64,000 nt of DNA from Lawsonibacter faecis (lineage in GTDB: Bacteria; Bacillota; Clostridia; Oscillospirales; Oscillospiraceae), in the NCBI RefSeq assembly GCF_014287675.1, contig NZ_JACOPQ010000015.1:1-64000 (forward strand). The letters run 5' to 3'. The position numbers and the translations under genes were made by a program. Shown here one piece after another: positions 50,350 through 59,977 of the stretch. The stretch's first letter is position 1. Each line of letters begins with the position of its first letter. The notes under the pieces are model-generated. The model saw nothing but the letters and a program-made list of their open reading frames with translations, did not search any database and was not told the DNA's origin.

Positions 50350-50379
50350 ACCGCCCGCACAAAATGATGTGCGGGCGGT
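50350..50379 (-). terminator. Terminator of pyk
   Basis: A 12 bp perfect stem ACCGCCCGCACA/TGTGCGGGCGGT with a 6 nt loop lies 13 bp past the stop and is followed by TTGTTC. Confidence 0.75.
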
Positions 50380-50392
50380 CTGACAGCAATAT

Positions 50393-51832
50393 TTAGAACC
50401 CTTCGCCCACGACCTGGGCCTTGATGAGGTTGGTCGTTCCAGACTTCCCGATGGGTACGCCGGCGGTAATGACCACGGTGTCGCCCACGTTGGCGACGCC
50501 CTCCTTGCGGGCCACGTCCACCGACATGGAGAAGAGCCGGTCGGTGGAGTCCACGAAGCCGGTGAGGTAGGAGTGGACGCCCCAGGAGATGGAGAGCTGG
50601 CGGCGGACCTTCTCGTTCTGACACACGGCGATGATGGGACAGGCGGGGCGGAAGCGGGAGATGACCTTGGCGGTATACCCGGACTGGGTGGGCGCCAGAA
50701 TGGCCTTGGCGTCCAGGTCCATGGCGGTCATGCAGCAGGTGTGGGTAATGGCGTCGTTAATGGTGGTGGCCCCGGTGATATAGGTCCGCTCGCGGAAGCG
50801 GCCCCAGTAGTCGATGGCGTCCTCGGCGGCGGACACGGTGGACGCCATGGCCTCCACCGCCTCAATGGGATACTTGCCGCCGGCGGTCTCGCCGGAGAGC
50901 ATCACGCAGGAGGTGCCGTCGAACACGGCGTTGGCTACGTCGGAGACCTCCGCGCGGGTGGGACGGGGATTGCGCATCATGGAGTCCAGCATCTGGGTGG
51001 CGGTGATGACGGGCTTGCCCGCCATGGTGGTGGCCTTGATCATTTTCTTCTGGAGGATGGGTACCTCATGGGCGGGAATCTCCACCCCCAGGTCGCCCCG
51101 GGCCACCATCACGCCGTCGGACACGTCGATGATGGCGTCCAGGTTGTCCACGCCCTCCCGGTTCTCAATCTTGGAGATGATGCGGATATTCTGGCCGCCG
51201 CACTCGTTGAGGTAGGCGCGGATGTCCTCCACGTCGCCGGCCTTCCGCACGAAGGAGGCGGCGATGAAGTCGAAGTCCTGCTCCACGGCGAACTTCAGAT
51301 CCTCCTTGTCCTTCTCGGTGAGGGAGGGCAGGAGGATGTGAACGTCGGGGATGTTGATGGACTTGTTGTTGGAGAGGGGGCCGCCATTCTCCACGGTGCA
51401 GACGATCTCCTGGCCGTCAATCTTCTCCACCAGCAGATCGATGAGGCCGTCGTCCACCAGGATGTGGTTGCCGGGGGCGACCTCCTTGTGGAGGTTCAGG
51501 TAGGTGACGGAGACCTTGTCCGTGCCGCCCTCACAGTCGGCGGTGGTGAGGGTAAAGGTGTCCCCCTTCTGGAGCTCGATGCGGCCGTCCTGAAAGGTCT
51601 TGATGCGGATCTCGGGGCCCTTGGTGTCCAGAATGGCGGCCACGGGGAGACCCAGCTCGTCCCGGACGTGGCGGAGCTTCTGGAGCTGTGCGAGGTGGCT
51701 CTCGTGGGTGCCGTGGGAGAAGTTGAAGCGGGCGGCGTTCATGCCCGCGAGGATGAGCTTGCGGATCATGTCCTCGTCGTCCACAGCGGGACCGAGGGTA
51801 CAGATAATCTTGGTCTTTCTCATATCGGACAT
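50393..51832 (-). CDS. pyk: Pyruvate kinase
   Basis: 479 residues, the form without the C-terminal PEP-utiliser domain. Motifs are RFNFSHGTHE, AAILDTKGPEIR, SDGVMVARGDLGVEIP and ITATQMLDSM. ATG 51832 is 10 nt from GGAGG; ATG 51841 is too close to it. It is transcribed alone; TATGAT with a weak -35 lies about 60 bp upstream. It makes ATP and pyruvate in glycolysis. Confidence 0.95.
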   Translation of the reverse strand: MSDMRKTKIICTLGPAVDDEDMIRKLILAGMNAARFNFSHGTHESHLAQLQKLRHVRDELGLPVAAILDTKGPEIRIKTFQDGRIELQKGDTFTLTTADCEGGTDKVSVTYLNLHKEVAPGNHILVDDGLIDLLVEKIDGQEIVCTVENGGPLSNNKSINIPDVHILLPSLTEKDKEDLKFAVEQDFDFIAASFVRKAGDVEDIRAYLNECGGQNIRIISKIENREGVDNLDAIIDVSDGVMVARGDLGVEIPAHEVPILQKKMIKATTMAGKPVITATQMLDSMMRNPRPTRAEVSDVANAVFDGTSCVMLSGETAGGKYPIEAVEAMASTVSAAEDAIDYWGRFRERTYITGATTINDAITHTCCMTAMDLDAKAILAPTQSGYTAKVISRFRPACPIIAVCQNEKVRRQLSISWGVHSYLTGFVDSTDRLFSMSVDVARKEGVANVGDTVVITAGVPIGKSGTTNLIKAQVVGEGF

Positions 51833-52080
51833 AGATGACATACCTCCATAAATCGGGTGTCGTTTCTGATAGGATATCAATACCTTTGCGAGGATATCAT
51901 ACTACAAAGGTTTCGGTTTGAAAAGGGGTAATCGGCACAATCAAAAAGATTTAACAATTATCTTAGATGTAAATTTGCACAGGTGATTCCCTTTTATTTC
52001 CCGCATGATTCATCCTTACCTCTCGTTAAGAATAAACTAATTTAACCCGCATCGTTTTTCCGCCCTTTATACACGAATAG

Positions 52081-52109
52081 ACCCCCGGCGCACTGGGTGC
52101 GCCGGGGGT
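52081..52109 (-). terminator. Hairpin downstream of the CNNM gene
   Basis: ACCCCCGGCGCAC/GTGCGCCGGGGGT with a 3 nt loop, about 190 bp past the CNNM stop and 90 bp past the small ORF. It is followed by TATTCG on the minus strand. Confidence 0.5.
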
Positions 52110-52200
52110 GGTATTCATTCTTTGGCGTTTCCACGGACGGCGCTCCCGTCAGAGTGGATTTCGGAGCAGATGCGCGCCTTTGACAGGACCGTCCCAGTGC

Positions 52201-52305
52201 TCATGCCCCAATTTCATGCGTCATGTGATCAGATATTATCGAAACCAATCTGTCCGGTTTATCGCCTGCTTTACTCTGCGCCTGTTTGCGCATGATTTCA
52301 TCCAT
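52201..52305 (-). CDS. Possible 34-residue peptide overlapping the CNNM gene end
   Basis: ATG 52305 overlaps the CNNM stop by 8 bp, and GAGG lies just upstream. The frame encodes MDEIMRKQAQSKAGDKPDRL and 14 more residues. Base composition is lower in GC than its neighbours and no homologue comes to mind. It may be a coupled small protein or chance. Confidence 0.25.
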   Translation of the reverse strand: MDEIMRKQAQSKAGDKPDRLVSIISDHMTHEIGA

Positions 52306-53647
52306 TGTCCTCATCCGTCGCTTCCCCGTCCGCCAGCTTGGACACCAGCGCCCACTCCACCCGGCGGTCGGTGAGCTCCTCCACCTCGATATGGAGGCCA
52401 TAAATGTCCACAGCCGGATGGCTGCCGTCCTCGGGGATGACGGAGAGCTGGGCGAAGACCAGACCGCCCAGGGTGTCGCACTCCTCGTCCTCGGGAAGCT
52501 CCATGTCCAGCGCCTCGGCCACCTCCTCCAGGTCGGCGGAGCCGGCCACCCGCCAGAGGTTCGCCTCCAGCTGGACAATCTCCTGGTCCTCCTGGGGGTC
52601 GAACTCGTCGTAGATATTGCCCACGATCTCCTCCAGCAGGTCCTCCATGGTGATGATGCCGCTGGTGCCGCCGTACTCGTCCACCACCACGGCCATATGG
52701 ATTTTCTTGGCCTGCATATCCCGGAAGAGCACGTCGGTGCGAACCGACTCAGGCACGAAATAGGCCGGGGTCAGCAGCTCCCGCAGGGGCCTGGGGCGCT
52801 CCAGGCGGGCGTTGAGAAGGTAGGTGCGGGTGTTCAGTACGCCCACCACGTCGTCCGCGTCCTCCTCGTAGACCGGGAAGCGGGTGAGGCCGGTCTCCTC
52901 GATGGTGCGGACGATCTCCTCGTCGGGGTCCTCCGCCCAGAGCATCACCACATCGGTACGGTGGATCATCACGTCCTCGGCCGTCATGTTGTTAAACTCG
53001 AAGATGTTTTCAATCATCTCCTTCTCGCCCGACTCGATGGCCCCCTTCTCCTCGCCGATGTCCACCATCATACGGATCTCCTCCTCCGAGACCTCGTCGT
53101 CCTCGGCATTGGGATCGATATGTAGGAGGCGGAGCATCCCGTTTGTGGAGACGGTCAGCAGCCAGATGATGGGCCGCATGAAGGCCGCCAGGACGGAGAC
53201 CACCCCGCAGGCCATGCGGGCCACCTTGTCGGTTTTCTGCATGGCGATGCGCTTGGGCACCAGTTCGCCGAAGACCAGTGTAAAGAAGGAGAGTATGATG
53301 GTAATGAGAATGACCGAGAGGGTATTGACCGCGGCTGCGGCCCCGGCATCCAGCTGATAACTCGCCACCGCCCAGTCCCGGATGCGGCCCGCAAAGTTAT
53401 CGGCGGCGAAAGCGGACCCCAGAAAGCCCGCCAGGGTAATTCCGATCTGAATGGTGGAGAGGAAGCGTGTGGGGGTCTCCACGATTTTCAGCAGCTTGGC
53501 CGCCTTCTTGTCCCCGTCCTCCGCTTGGTGGCGCAGGACGTTTTCATTGAGGGAGATGACTGCAATTTCGGTGGCGGCAAAAAACGCGTTGACCAGGATC
53601 AGAACAACCTGGAGCAGCAATTGGGGCCATATCGGGTCCGATGGCAA
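52298..53647 (-). CDS. CNNM/CorC-type hemolysin-family membrane protein
   Basis: 449 residues from TTG 53647 (AGGAGG 7 nt upstream). It has an N-terminal DUF21/CNNM domain with four membrane segments (FFAATEIAVISLNENVLRHQ, SFFTLVFGELVPKRIAMQKT), two CBS domains (about 200-330; VVDEYGGTSGIITMEDLLEE) and a C-terminal CorC_HlyC domain. The family is linked to magnesium/cobalt export. It is divergent from the ClC gene. Confidence 0.9.
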   Translation of the reverse strand: MPSDPIWPQLLLQVVLILVNAFFAATEIAVISLNENVLRHQAEDGDKKAAKLLKIVETPTRFLSTIQIGITLAGFLGSAFAADNFAGRIRDWAVASYQLDAGAAAAVNTLSVILITIILSFFTLVFGELVPKRIAMQKTDKVARMACGVVSVLAAFMRPIIWLLTVSTNGMLRLLHIDPNAEDDEVSEEEIRMMVDIGEEKGAIESGEKEMIENIFEFNNMTAEDVMIHRTDVVMLWAEDPDEEIVRTIEETGLTRFPVYEEDADDVVGVLNTRTYLLNARLERPRPLRELLTPAYFVPESVRTDVLFRDMQAKKIHMAVVVDEYGGTSGIITMEDLLEEIVGNIYDEFDPQEDQEIVQLEANLWRVAGSADLEEVAEALDMELPEDEECDTLGGLVFAQLSVIPEDGSHPAVDIYGLHIEVEELTDRRVEWALVSKLADGEATDEDNG

Positions 53648-53803
53648 GATGATTCCTCCTTAAAAATCTCAGAAAAAAGTGGGTGGGCGCGCCTATTTAG
53701 AGGTAAGTATATCATATTTACAAAAAATATCCACTCTTTTGTCCGTAAAATTACGATCCGGGCAAAAAGTCTCCCCAATCCAGTGCAAATCCGGGCCGAC
53801 CAT

Positions 53804-53811
53804 GCTATAAT
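53804..53811 (+). promoter_or_regulatory. Extended -10 promoter of the ClC gene
   Basis: TGCTATAAT ending at 53811, with a poor -35. The implied start near 53818 leaves a 39 nt leader before TTG 53857 and argues against the GTG at 53821. Confidence 0.55.
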
Positions 53812-53856
53812 TCCATTGTTGTGCTGCGCATTGACGAGTGGAGAGAGGGAATACCG

Positions 53857-55128
53857 TTGGAAAACTGGAAAGAAAAGCTGCGCGGTTCCATGCAGGAACC
53901 CGCCGCGTTTGTGAAATGGCTCCTGTTCGCCTGTATCATCGGGTTGGTCTGCGGCGGTGTGGGCGCCGCGTTCCACTTCGCCATTGAGGCCGTCACAGAG
54001 CTGCGGCTGGCCCAGCCCTGGGTGGTCTGGCTGCTGCCGGGGGCGGGGGCCCTCATCGTCCTGCTCTACCGCTGGTGCGGCATGGAGAAGGACCGGGGCA
54101 CCAACTTTGTCCTGGTGGCCGTACGGGAGAACGAGCCCCTGCGTCTGCGCACGGCCCCGCTGGTCTTCATCGCCACCGTCCTCACCCACCTGGTGGGCGG
54201 CTCCTCGGGCCGGGAGGGCGCCGCCCTCCAGCTGGGCGGCTCCATCTCCTCCAAAATCGGCCGGTGGATGCACCTGGACGACAAGGACAGCCGGGTGATT
54301 ACCATGTGCGGGATGTCGGCGGCCTTCGCAGCCCTCTTCGGCACGCCCCTCACCGCGGCCATTTTCTCCATGGAGGTGGTGAGCGTGGGCGTGATGTACT
54401 ACGCGGCCATCGTCCCCTGCGTTGTGGCCTCCCTCATCGGCACCGGGGTGGCGGGCTGGTTCGGCATCACTCCCACGGCCTACAAGCTGCTCGATGTGCC
54501 CGGACTGGGTGTGGTGTCCGCCCTTCAGGTCATCGCCTTGGGCATTCTCTTCGCGCTGCTGTCCATCTTCTTCTGCCGCCTGATGCACGCCACGCCCAAG
54601 CTCTACCAGAAGTATCTGCCCCGGCCGGTGGTCCGGGCGGCGGTGGGCGGGGCCATCGTCATCGCCCTCACCTATCTGGTGTGGCTCTGGGCGCCCGGCA
54701 CCTACGACTACAGCGGCGCGGGGAGCCACATCATCGCCCGTGCCATTGCCGGGGAGGCCCGGCCCGAGGCGTTTCTCCTGAAAATGCTCTTTACCACCGT
54801 CACTCTGGGGGCGGGCTTCAAGGGCGGCGAGATCGTCCCCGTCTTTTTCGTCGGCTCCACCTTCGGGTGCGTGGCCGCGCCCCTGCTGGGGCTGGGCTCC
54901 TCCTTCGGCGCGGGGCTGGGGATGGTGAGCGTCTTCTGCGGCGTGACCAACTGTCCCATGACCTCCCTGCTGCTGGCCTTTGAGCTCTTCGGCGGCGAGG
55001 GGCTGCCCTTCTTTGCCGTCGCCTGCGCGGTCTCGTACATGCTCTCAGGGTATTATGGACTGTATAGCGAGCAAAAAATCGTGTATTCTAAGTCCAAACC
55101 TGAGTATATCAATAAAAAGGCGGAATAA
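53857..55128 (+). CDS. ClC-family chloride channel/antiporter
   Basis: 423 residues from TTG 53857 (GAGAGAGGGA about 6 nt upstream). It has about ten hydrophobic helices. Ion-path motifs are GGSSGREGAALQLGG with the gating Glu (so exchange rather than channel), GMSAAFAALFGTPLTAAIFS and GAGFKGGEIVPVFFVG. There are no CBS domains. The GSGIP-type serine motif is not obvious, so ion selectivity is uncertain; fluoride or chloride are possible. Confidence 0.88.
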   Translation: MENWKEKLRGSMQEPAAFVKWLLFACIIGLVCGGVGAAFHFAIEAVTELRLAQPWVVWLLPGAGALIVLLYRWCGMEKDRGTNFVLVAVRENEPLRLRTAPLVFIATVLTHLVGGSSGREGAALQLGGSISSKIGRWMHLDDKDSRVITMCGMSAAFAALFGTPLTAAIFSMEVVSVGVMYYAAIVPCVVASLIGTGVAGWFGITPTAYKLLDVPGLGVVSALQVIALGILFALLSIFFCRLMHATPKLYQKYLPRPVVRAAVGGAIVIALTYLVWLWAPGTYDYSGAGSHIIARAIAGEARPEAFLLKMLFTTVTLGAGFKGGEIVPVFFVGSTFGCVAAPLLGLGSSFGAGLGMVSVFCGVTNCPMTSLLLAFELFGGEGLPFFAVACAVSYMLSGYYGLYSEQKIVYSKSKPEYINKKAE

Positions 55129-55202
55129 ATGCAGGCGAAAAAGTGCCCCTGCATCCGCCCTTTCCGGTCCACTTTTATGCGTCAAATTCTTGGAGGTGCA
55201 CG

Positions 55203-56756
55203 ATGAAACAGACACTCTACTACGGCGGCCCCATCCTGACCATGGAGGAGGGGCCAAAGCCCCAGGCGGTTCTGACGGAGGGGACGCGCATCCGGGCCGT
55301 GGGCAGTCTGGACGAGCTGCGCGCCCTGGCTCCGTCCGCCGGGGAGCGGGATCTGCGCGGCCGCGCCCTGCTGCCCGCGTTCGTGGACCCCCACAGCCAC
55401 ATCACCGCCCTGGCAGCCACCCTGGACCTGTGCCCCCTTGGGGCCGCCGACTCCTGGGCGGACATCGCCGCCCGCCTCAAGGAGTACCAGGAGAAAAGGC
55501 ACATCGGGCCCGGAGGCTGGGTGGTGGGCTTCGGGTACGACCACAACGTACTCAGGGAGCGCGCCCACCCGGACCGCAAGGCCCTGGACGTGCGCTTCCC
55601 CGATACGCCGGTGCTCATCTCCCACGCCTCCGGCCACATGGGCGTGGTGAACTCCGCCGCGCTCAAGCTCCTGGGCGTCACGGCGGACACGCCGGACCCG
55701 GAGGGCGGCAGGTACGGGCGGGAAGCCGACGGCAGGACCCCCTGCGGCTATCTGGAGGAGAACGCCTTCATCCGCCTCTCGGGGGCGATGGCCCAGCCCT
55801 CCCTGGAGCAGTCGGTGCGGAATGTGGAGCGGGCCCAGGAGACCTATCTCTCCCACGGGATTACGCTGATTCAGGACGGCCTCACCGACCGCAGCCGCTT
55901 CGCCATGCTCTCCGCCGCCCGCCTCAGCGCGGAGGTGGTGGGGTACGCGGACATGAAGTCCGCGCCGGAGCTTATCGGCAGGCCCCTCATCGGCGGCTAC
56001 AAAATTTTTCTGGACGGCTCCCCCCAGGGTCGGACCGCCTGGATGCTGGAGCCCTATCTCGGCGGGGACGGGACGTACAGAGGCTATCCGGTCTACGGCG
56101 ACGAAGAGGTTACCGGGTTTATCTCCAAGGCCCTGGCCGAGGGCAGGCAGATTCTGGCCCACTGCAACGGCGACGCGGCGGCGGAACAGTTTATCCGCTG
56201 CTGCCGGGCAGCCCAGGAGCAGGTCGGCAGGCCCGTGGGGGACATCCGGCCCGTGATGATTCACGCCCAGCTGGTGCGGCGGGAGCAGCTTGAGGCCATG
56301 GCAAAGCTGGGCGTCATCCCCTCCTTCTTCGCCGCCCATGTTTGGTACTGGGGGGACGTGCATATGGAAAACTTCGGCGCGTCCAGGGCCGCCTCCATCA
56401 GCCCCCTCCGCTGGGCGCAGGAACTGGGCATCCCCTTTACCCTGCATCAGGATACGCCGGTCATCGGTCCGAATATGCTGGAAACCGTGTGGTGCGCCGT
56501 AAACCGCGTCACCCGCAGCGGCGTGGCTCTGGGACCGGAGCTGCGGATTTCTCCCCTGGAGGCCCTGAAAGCCGTCACCAAAAACGCCGCCCACCAGTAT
56601 TTTAAGGAAGACGAGCTGGGCAGCATTGCGCCCGGCAAGCGGGCCGATCTGGTCATTCTGGATGCCGACCCCACGGCGGTGGAGCCGATGCGGATCCGCG
56701 ACATCAGGGTTTTGGAGACCGTCAAGGCGGGCGAGTGCGTCTGGCTGCGTAAATAA
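55203..56756 (+). CDS. YtcJ-like amidohydrolase (amidohydrolase family 3)
   Basis: 517 residues from ATG 55203 (GGAGGTG upstream). Metal motifs are FVDPHSHI (HxH), ISHASGHMGVVNSAALKLLG, ILAHCNGDAAAEQFIRCC, VMIHAQLVRREQLEAM and the final TLHQDTPVIGPNM. The C-terminal GSIAPGKRADLVILDADP closes the composite domain. No signal peptide. The substrate (an amide or ester) cannot be predicted. Confidence 0.88.
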   Translation: MKQTLYYGGPILTMEEGPKPQAVLTEGTRIRAVGSLDELRALAPSAGERDLRGRALLPAFVDPHSHITALAATLDLCPLGAADSWADIAARLKEYQEKRHIGPGGWVVGFGYDHNVLRERAHPDRKALDVRFPDTPVLISHASGHMGVVNSAALKLLGVTADTPDPEGGRYGREADGRTPCGYLEENAFIRLSGAMAQPSLEQSVRNVERAQETYLSHGITLIQDGLTDRSRFAMLSAARLSAEVVGYADMKSAPELIGRPLIGGYKIFLDGSPQGRTAWMLEPYLGGDGTYRGYPVYGDEEVTGFISKALAEGRQILAHCNGDAAAEQFIRCCRAAQEQVGRPVGDIRPVMIHAQLVRREQLEAMAKLGVIPSFFAAHVWYWGDVHMENFGASRAASISPLRWAQELGIPFTLHQDTPVIGPNMLETVWCAVNRVTRSGVALGPELRISPLEALKAVTKNAAHQYFKEDELGSIAPGKRADLVILDADPTAVEPMRIRDIRVLETVKAGECVWLRK

Positions 56757-56760
56757 CAAA

Positions 56761-56789
56761 GGGACTGCCGCGCAATACGCGGCAGTCCC
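56761..56789. terminator. Bidirectional terminator between convergent genes
   Basis: A 12 bp perfect stem GGGACTGCCGCG/CGCGGCAGTCCC with a 5 nt loop, directly after the amidohydrolase stop and 12 bp from the XRE gene stop. Confidence 0.7.
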
Positions 56790-56801
56790 GGTTCCAGCCG
56801 A

Positions 56802-57665
56802 TCAGCGGTTGGCGAGGGCCTGCGCCGCCAGGAAGGCCAGCAGACAGCCGGTGATGCAGGCGGGGACGGCGCCGAAATACTCCGGCCCGGAGAAAACGAG
56901 GGGCATCAGGGAGCTGACGGCGGCCAGCACACCGCAGAGGAAGCTTTTGCTTCTGGCCCCATCCCTCCAAATCCCGGCGACCGCCAGGGCCAGCAGGGCG
57001 ACGGTCAGAAGGCCGGTCATCATCGGCGCAAAATTGGCGTACCCAATGGGTATGAGGCTGAAGCTGGAGAAGGTGCTGCGTATGAATACGACCCCGCCGT
57101 CTTCGCCTGGACGCCCGAAGTTGAGCACCGCGCTCCAGGGGGATATCTCCAGTCCCAGGGCCAGAACCGCCGCGGCAATGGAGACGCCCCGGGCCGCCGC
57201 CGGGGAAGGCCCGCCGGTCCGGAAGGAAAACGCGGGGAGTCTGGGCAGGGCGATCCCGGCCGCGATGAGAGCCGCTCCGCCGGCCGCCAGAAACCATTGC
57301 AGGGGCCCCCGCACGCCGATGATAAACAGCGCGATGGGCAGCAGGATCGCGCCCGCTGCGATCAGGAGCGCGGAGACAGACTTTCTCCCCATCCCCCTCA
57401 TGTACTTCAGCGCGTCCAGCACGGCGCTGTCCGCTTTTTCCCGTTCACCGGCGGCGATTGGCTCCCCGGCCAGCAGTTCATTCACCGTTATGTCCAGGGC
57501 GGCGGCCAGTGCGGGAAGCAGGGAGATGTCGGGAAAGCCCCGGCCCGTCTCCCAGCGGGAGACCGCCTTGTCCGTCACGCCGACGGCGCCGGCCAGGTCC
57601 TCCTGGGTCATATTCTTCCCCCGGCGCAGGGCGGCGATAAATGTGCCCGTTTTATGTGGGTCCAT
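56802..57665 (-). CDS. XRE-family regulator fused to a membrane domain
   Basis: 287 residues. The N-terminal HTH_3 (FIAALRRGKNMTQEDLAGAV, GVTDKAVSRWETGRGFPD) is followed by a linker and about six membrane segments. This architecture is common in Firmicutes and may sense envelope state or interact with a membrane partner. Transcribed alone; target unknown. Confidence 0.82.
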   Translation of the reverse strand: MDPHKTGTFIAALRRGKNMTQEDLAGAVGVTDKAVSRWETGRGFPDISLLPALAAALDITVNELLAGEPIAAGEREKADSAVLDALKYMRGMGRKSVSALLIAAGAILLPIALFIIGVRGPLQWFLAAGGAALIAAGIALPRLPAFSFRTGGPSPAAARGVSIAAAVLALGLEISPWSAVLNFGRPGEDGGVVFIRSTFSSFSLIPIGYANFAPMMTGLLTVALLALAVAGIWRDGARSKSFLCGVLAAVSSLMPLVFSGPEYFGAVPACITGCLLAFLAAQALANR

Positions 57666-57872
57666 TTGTATCCCTCCTCCCCATCAGCATAACATGAAGG
57701 CGCGATTGTGTCACTCTATAGTTCGTAGAGCGGAGATTTAGCGGAAAAACCGGCGGTCGGCAGGCAAAGCGCCGGGCCGCACTCTAGCCTCTTTGGGGCG
57801 GCTCATCTCCCCGCGCCCCGCAATGCGGCGTTTATAAACCCCCTCTGATGATAGAAAGGCGTGACTGCTGAT

Positions 57873-58541
57873 ATGAATCTCTTTGACATTATGGGACCAA
57901 TTATGGTAGGACCCAGCAGCTCCCACACGGCGGGGGCGGTGCGCATCGGGCTCATCACCCGCAAGCTGCTGGGGCGGCCTCCCGTCCGGGCGGAACTGCT
58001 GCTCCACGGGTCCTTCGCCGCCACGGGGAAGGGCCACGGCACCGACCGGGCTCTGGTGGCCGGGCTGCTGGGCATGGATCCTGACGACCCGGACATCCCC
58101 CGCTCCTTCGCCCTGGCGGAGCGGGCGGGGCTGCTGGTGCGCATCGGCAGCGTGGTTCTGCGGGGCGCCCACCCCAACTCGGTGCTCCTGAAGGTGGAGG
58201 ACGAGCGGGGCAATACCCTGGAGGTCAACGCCTCCTCCCTGGGCGGGGGACGGGTTCGGGTCAACGCCATCGACGGCCTGGACGCGTCCTTCACGGGGGA
58301 CTACCCCACCCTCATCATCCGCAACGAGGACCGGCCCGGCGCGGTGGCGGAGGTGACCTCCATCCTGTCCCGGCGAAAGGTGAACATCGCCACCATGCAG
58401 CTCTACCGCAACATGCGGGGCGGCCTGGCCGTCATGGTCATGGAGAGCGACCAGGACATCTGGCAGGAGGCCGTGGAGGAGCTGCGCTCCTGTCCCGGCA
58501 TCGTGCGGGTGACCTATCTCAATATGCAGGAGGGCAACTGA
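57873..58541 (+). CDS. sdaAB: L-serine ammonia-lyase, beta subunit
   Basis: 222 residues from ATG 57873 (AAAGG upstream). The beta domain shows MVGPSSSHTAGAVRIGLITR and GSFAATGKGHGTDRALVAGL; a C-terminal ACT domain starts near residue 145 (NEDRPGAVAEVTSILSRRKV). The ACT domain probably binds serine as an effector. The alpha-subunit gene begins 1 bp later. Confidence 0.94.
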   Translation: MNLFDIMGPIMVGPSSSHTAGAVRIGLITRKLLGRPPVRAELLLHGSFAATGKGHGTDRALVAGLLGMDPDDPDIPRSFALAERAGLLVRIGSVVLRGAHPNSVLLKVEDERGNTLEVNASSLGGGRVRVNAIDGLDASFTGDYPTLIIRNEDRPGAVAEVTSILSRRKVNIATMQLYRNMRGGLAVMVMESDQDIWQEAVEELRSCPGIVRVTYLNMQEGN

Positions 58542-58542
58542 T

Positions 58543-59400
58543 ATGGCGTTTACATCCGTTGAGGGGCTGCTGCGCGCCGCCGGGCAGGTCCCCCTGTGGC
58601 AGGCCATCCGGGACGACGACTGCCGGGACCGGGGCGTGGTGACGGCGGACTCCTGGAGCCACATGGAAAAGCTCTGGACCGCCATGCAGGAGAGCGTGGG
58701 GCAGTACGACCCGGCCCTCCGCTCCACCAGCGCGCTGGTGGGGGGCGAGGGCGGAAAGGTGGAGGGGAGCCGCGCGGAGCTGTGCGGGCCCTTCCTGCGG
58801 GAGGTCATCGCCACCGCCCTCAAAACCGGCGAGTGCAACGCCTGCATGAAGCGCATCGTGGCCGCCCCCACGGCGGGGGCCAGCGGCGTGCTGCCCGCCG
58901 TGCTCCTGCCCCTCCAGGCCCGGGACGGGCTCTCGGACGAGGTGATGACCCAGGCTCTCTACGTGGCCGCCGGGTTCGGACAGGTTATCGCCTCCCGGGC
59001 CTCCATCGCCGGGGCGGAGGGGGGCTGTCAGGCCGAGGTGGGCTCCGCCTCGGGCATGGCCGCCGCCGCGCTGGTGCATGTAATGGGCGGTACGCCCTTC
59101 CAGATGACCCACGCCTGCGCCATGGCCCTGGCCAACACCCTGGGGCTGGTGTGCGACCCGGTGGCGGGGCTGGTGGAGGTCCCCTGCGTCAAGCGCAACG
59201 TCATGGGCGCGGTCAACGCCCTCTCCTGCGCGGAGATGGCCCTGGCCGGCGTCACCAGCGCCATCCCCTGCGACGAGGTCATCGACGCCATGCGGGCCGT
59301 GGGCGACGCCATGCCCGCGTCACTGAGGGAGACGGGCATGGGGGGGCTTGCCGCCACACCCACCGGGAGAAGAATCGCCGAGCAGGTGCTGGGCGGGTAG
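58543..59400 (+). CDS. sdaAA: L-serine ammonia-lyase, alpha subunit
   Basis: 285 residues. Fe-S and active-site segments are NACMKRIVAAPTAGASGVLP, GCQAEVGSASGMAAAALVHV and VEVPCVKRNVMGAVNA. With SdaAB it converts serine to pyruvate and ammonia. This is the normal two-subunit enzyme and contrasts with the permuted fused Hmd at the left end of the window. A GC-rich stem-loop region follows in the 205 bp gap. Confidence 0.94.
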   Translation: MAFTSVEGLLRAAGQVPLWQAIRDDDCRDRGVVTADSWSHMEKLWTAMQESVGQYDPALRSTSALVGGEGGKVEGSRAELCGPFLREVIATALKTGECNACMKRIVAAPTAGASGVLPAVLLPLQARDGLSDEVMTQALYVAAGFGQVIASRASIAGAEGGCQAEVGSASGMAAAALVHVMGGTPFQMTHACAMALANTLGLVCDPVAGLVEVPCVKRNVMGAVNALSCAEMALAGVTSAIPCDEVIDAMRAVGDAMPASLRETGMGGLAATPTGRRIAEQVLGG

Positions 59401-59536
59401 GCGCCGCCCACACGCGCCCGCATGGTGCGCAGCCGCGGCGGATAAAAAAAGGTCTCCCGCGGAGCCGCCGTTGGTTTCGCCGTGGGCGGGGGCCCTGCCC
59501 CTGCCCCGGGCGCTCAACTGCCTGTGACATCCGTCC

Positions 59537-59566
59537 TTGCTCTTCCCCCGCGCGGTATGTTATACT
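59537..59566 (+). promoter_or_regulatory. Promoter of the VOC gene
   Basis: TTGCTC (59537-59542), 18 nt, and TATACT (59561-59566) with an extended TG, about 40 bp before the start. Confidence 0.6.
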
Positions 59567-59605
59567 AGAAAACCGATTTGATAAATACAGAAGGAGTTGT
59601 GCCGT

Positions 59606-59974
59606 ATGCTGCGTTTTGCTCACTTTAACTTTAACGTTCTGGACCTGGACCGCTCTTTGAAGTTCTACGCCGAGGCCCTGGAGCTCGCCCCCGTGCGCAC
59701 CAAGGAGGCCGGGGACGGCTCCTTCAAGCTGGTGTACCTGGGCGACGGCGAGACCGGCTTCGAGCTGGAGCTCACCTGGCTGAAGGACCGCGCCGAGCCC
59801 TACGACCTGGGCGAATGCGAATTTCACCTGGCCTTTGTCACCGACCGCTACGACGAACTGCACAAGCGCCACGAGGCCATGGGGTGCATTTGCTTTGAGA
59901 ACACGGCCATGGGCATCTACTTCATTGAGGACCCGGACGGCTACTGGATCGAAATCATTCCCAGCCGGGGGTAA
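59606..59974 (+). CDS. VOC-family protein, lactoylglutathione lyase-like
   Basis: 122 residues from ATG 59606 (AAGGAG 9 nt upstream). Two beta-alpha-beta3 modules: MLRFAHFNFNVLDLDRSLKF, FELELTWLKDRAEPYDLG, CEFHLAFVTDRYDELHKRHE and IYFIEDPDGYWIEIIPSRG. Glyoxalase metal ligands (the N-terminal His, central Glu, second His and final Glu) are at expected places. Detoxification of methylglyoxal is plausible but other VOC roles are possible. Confidence 0.85.
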   Translation: MLRFAHFNFNVLDLDRSLKFYAEALELAPVRTKEAGDGSFKLVYLGDGETGFELELTWLKDRAEPYDLGECEFHLAFVTDRYDELHKRHEAMGCICFENTAMGIYFIEDPDGYWIEIIPSRG

Positions 59975-59977
59975 GCC

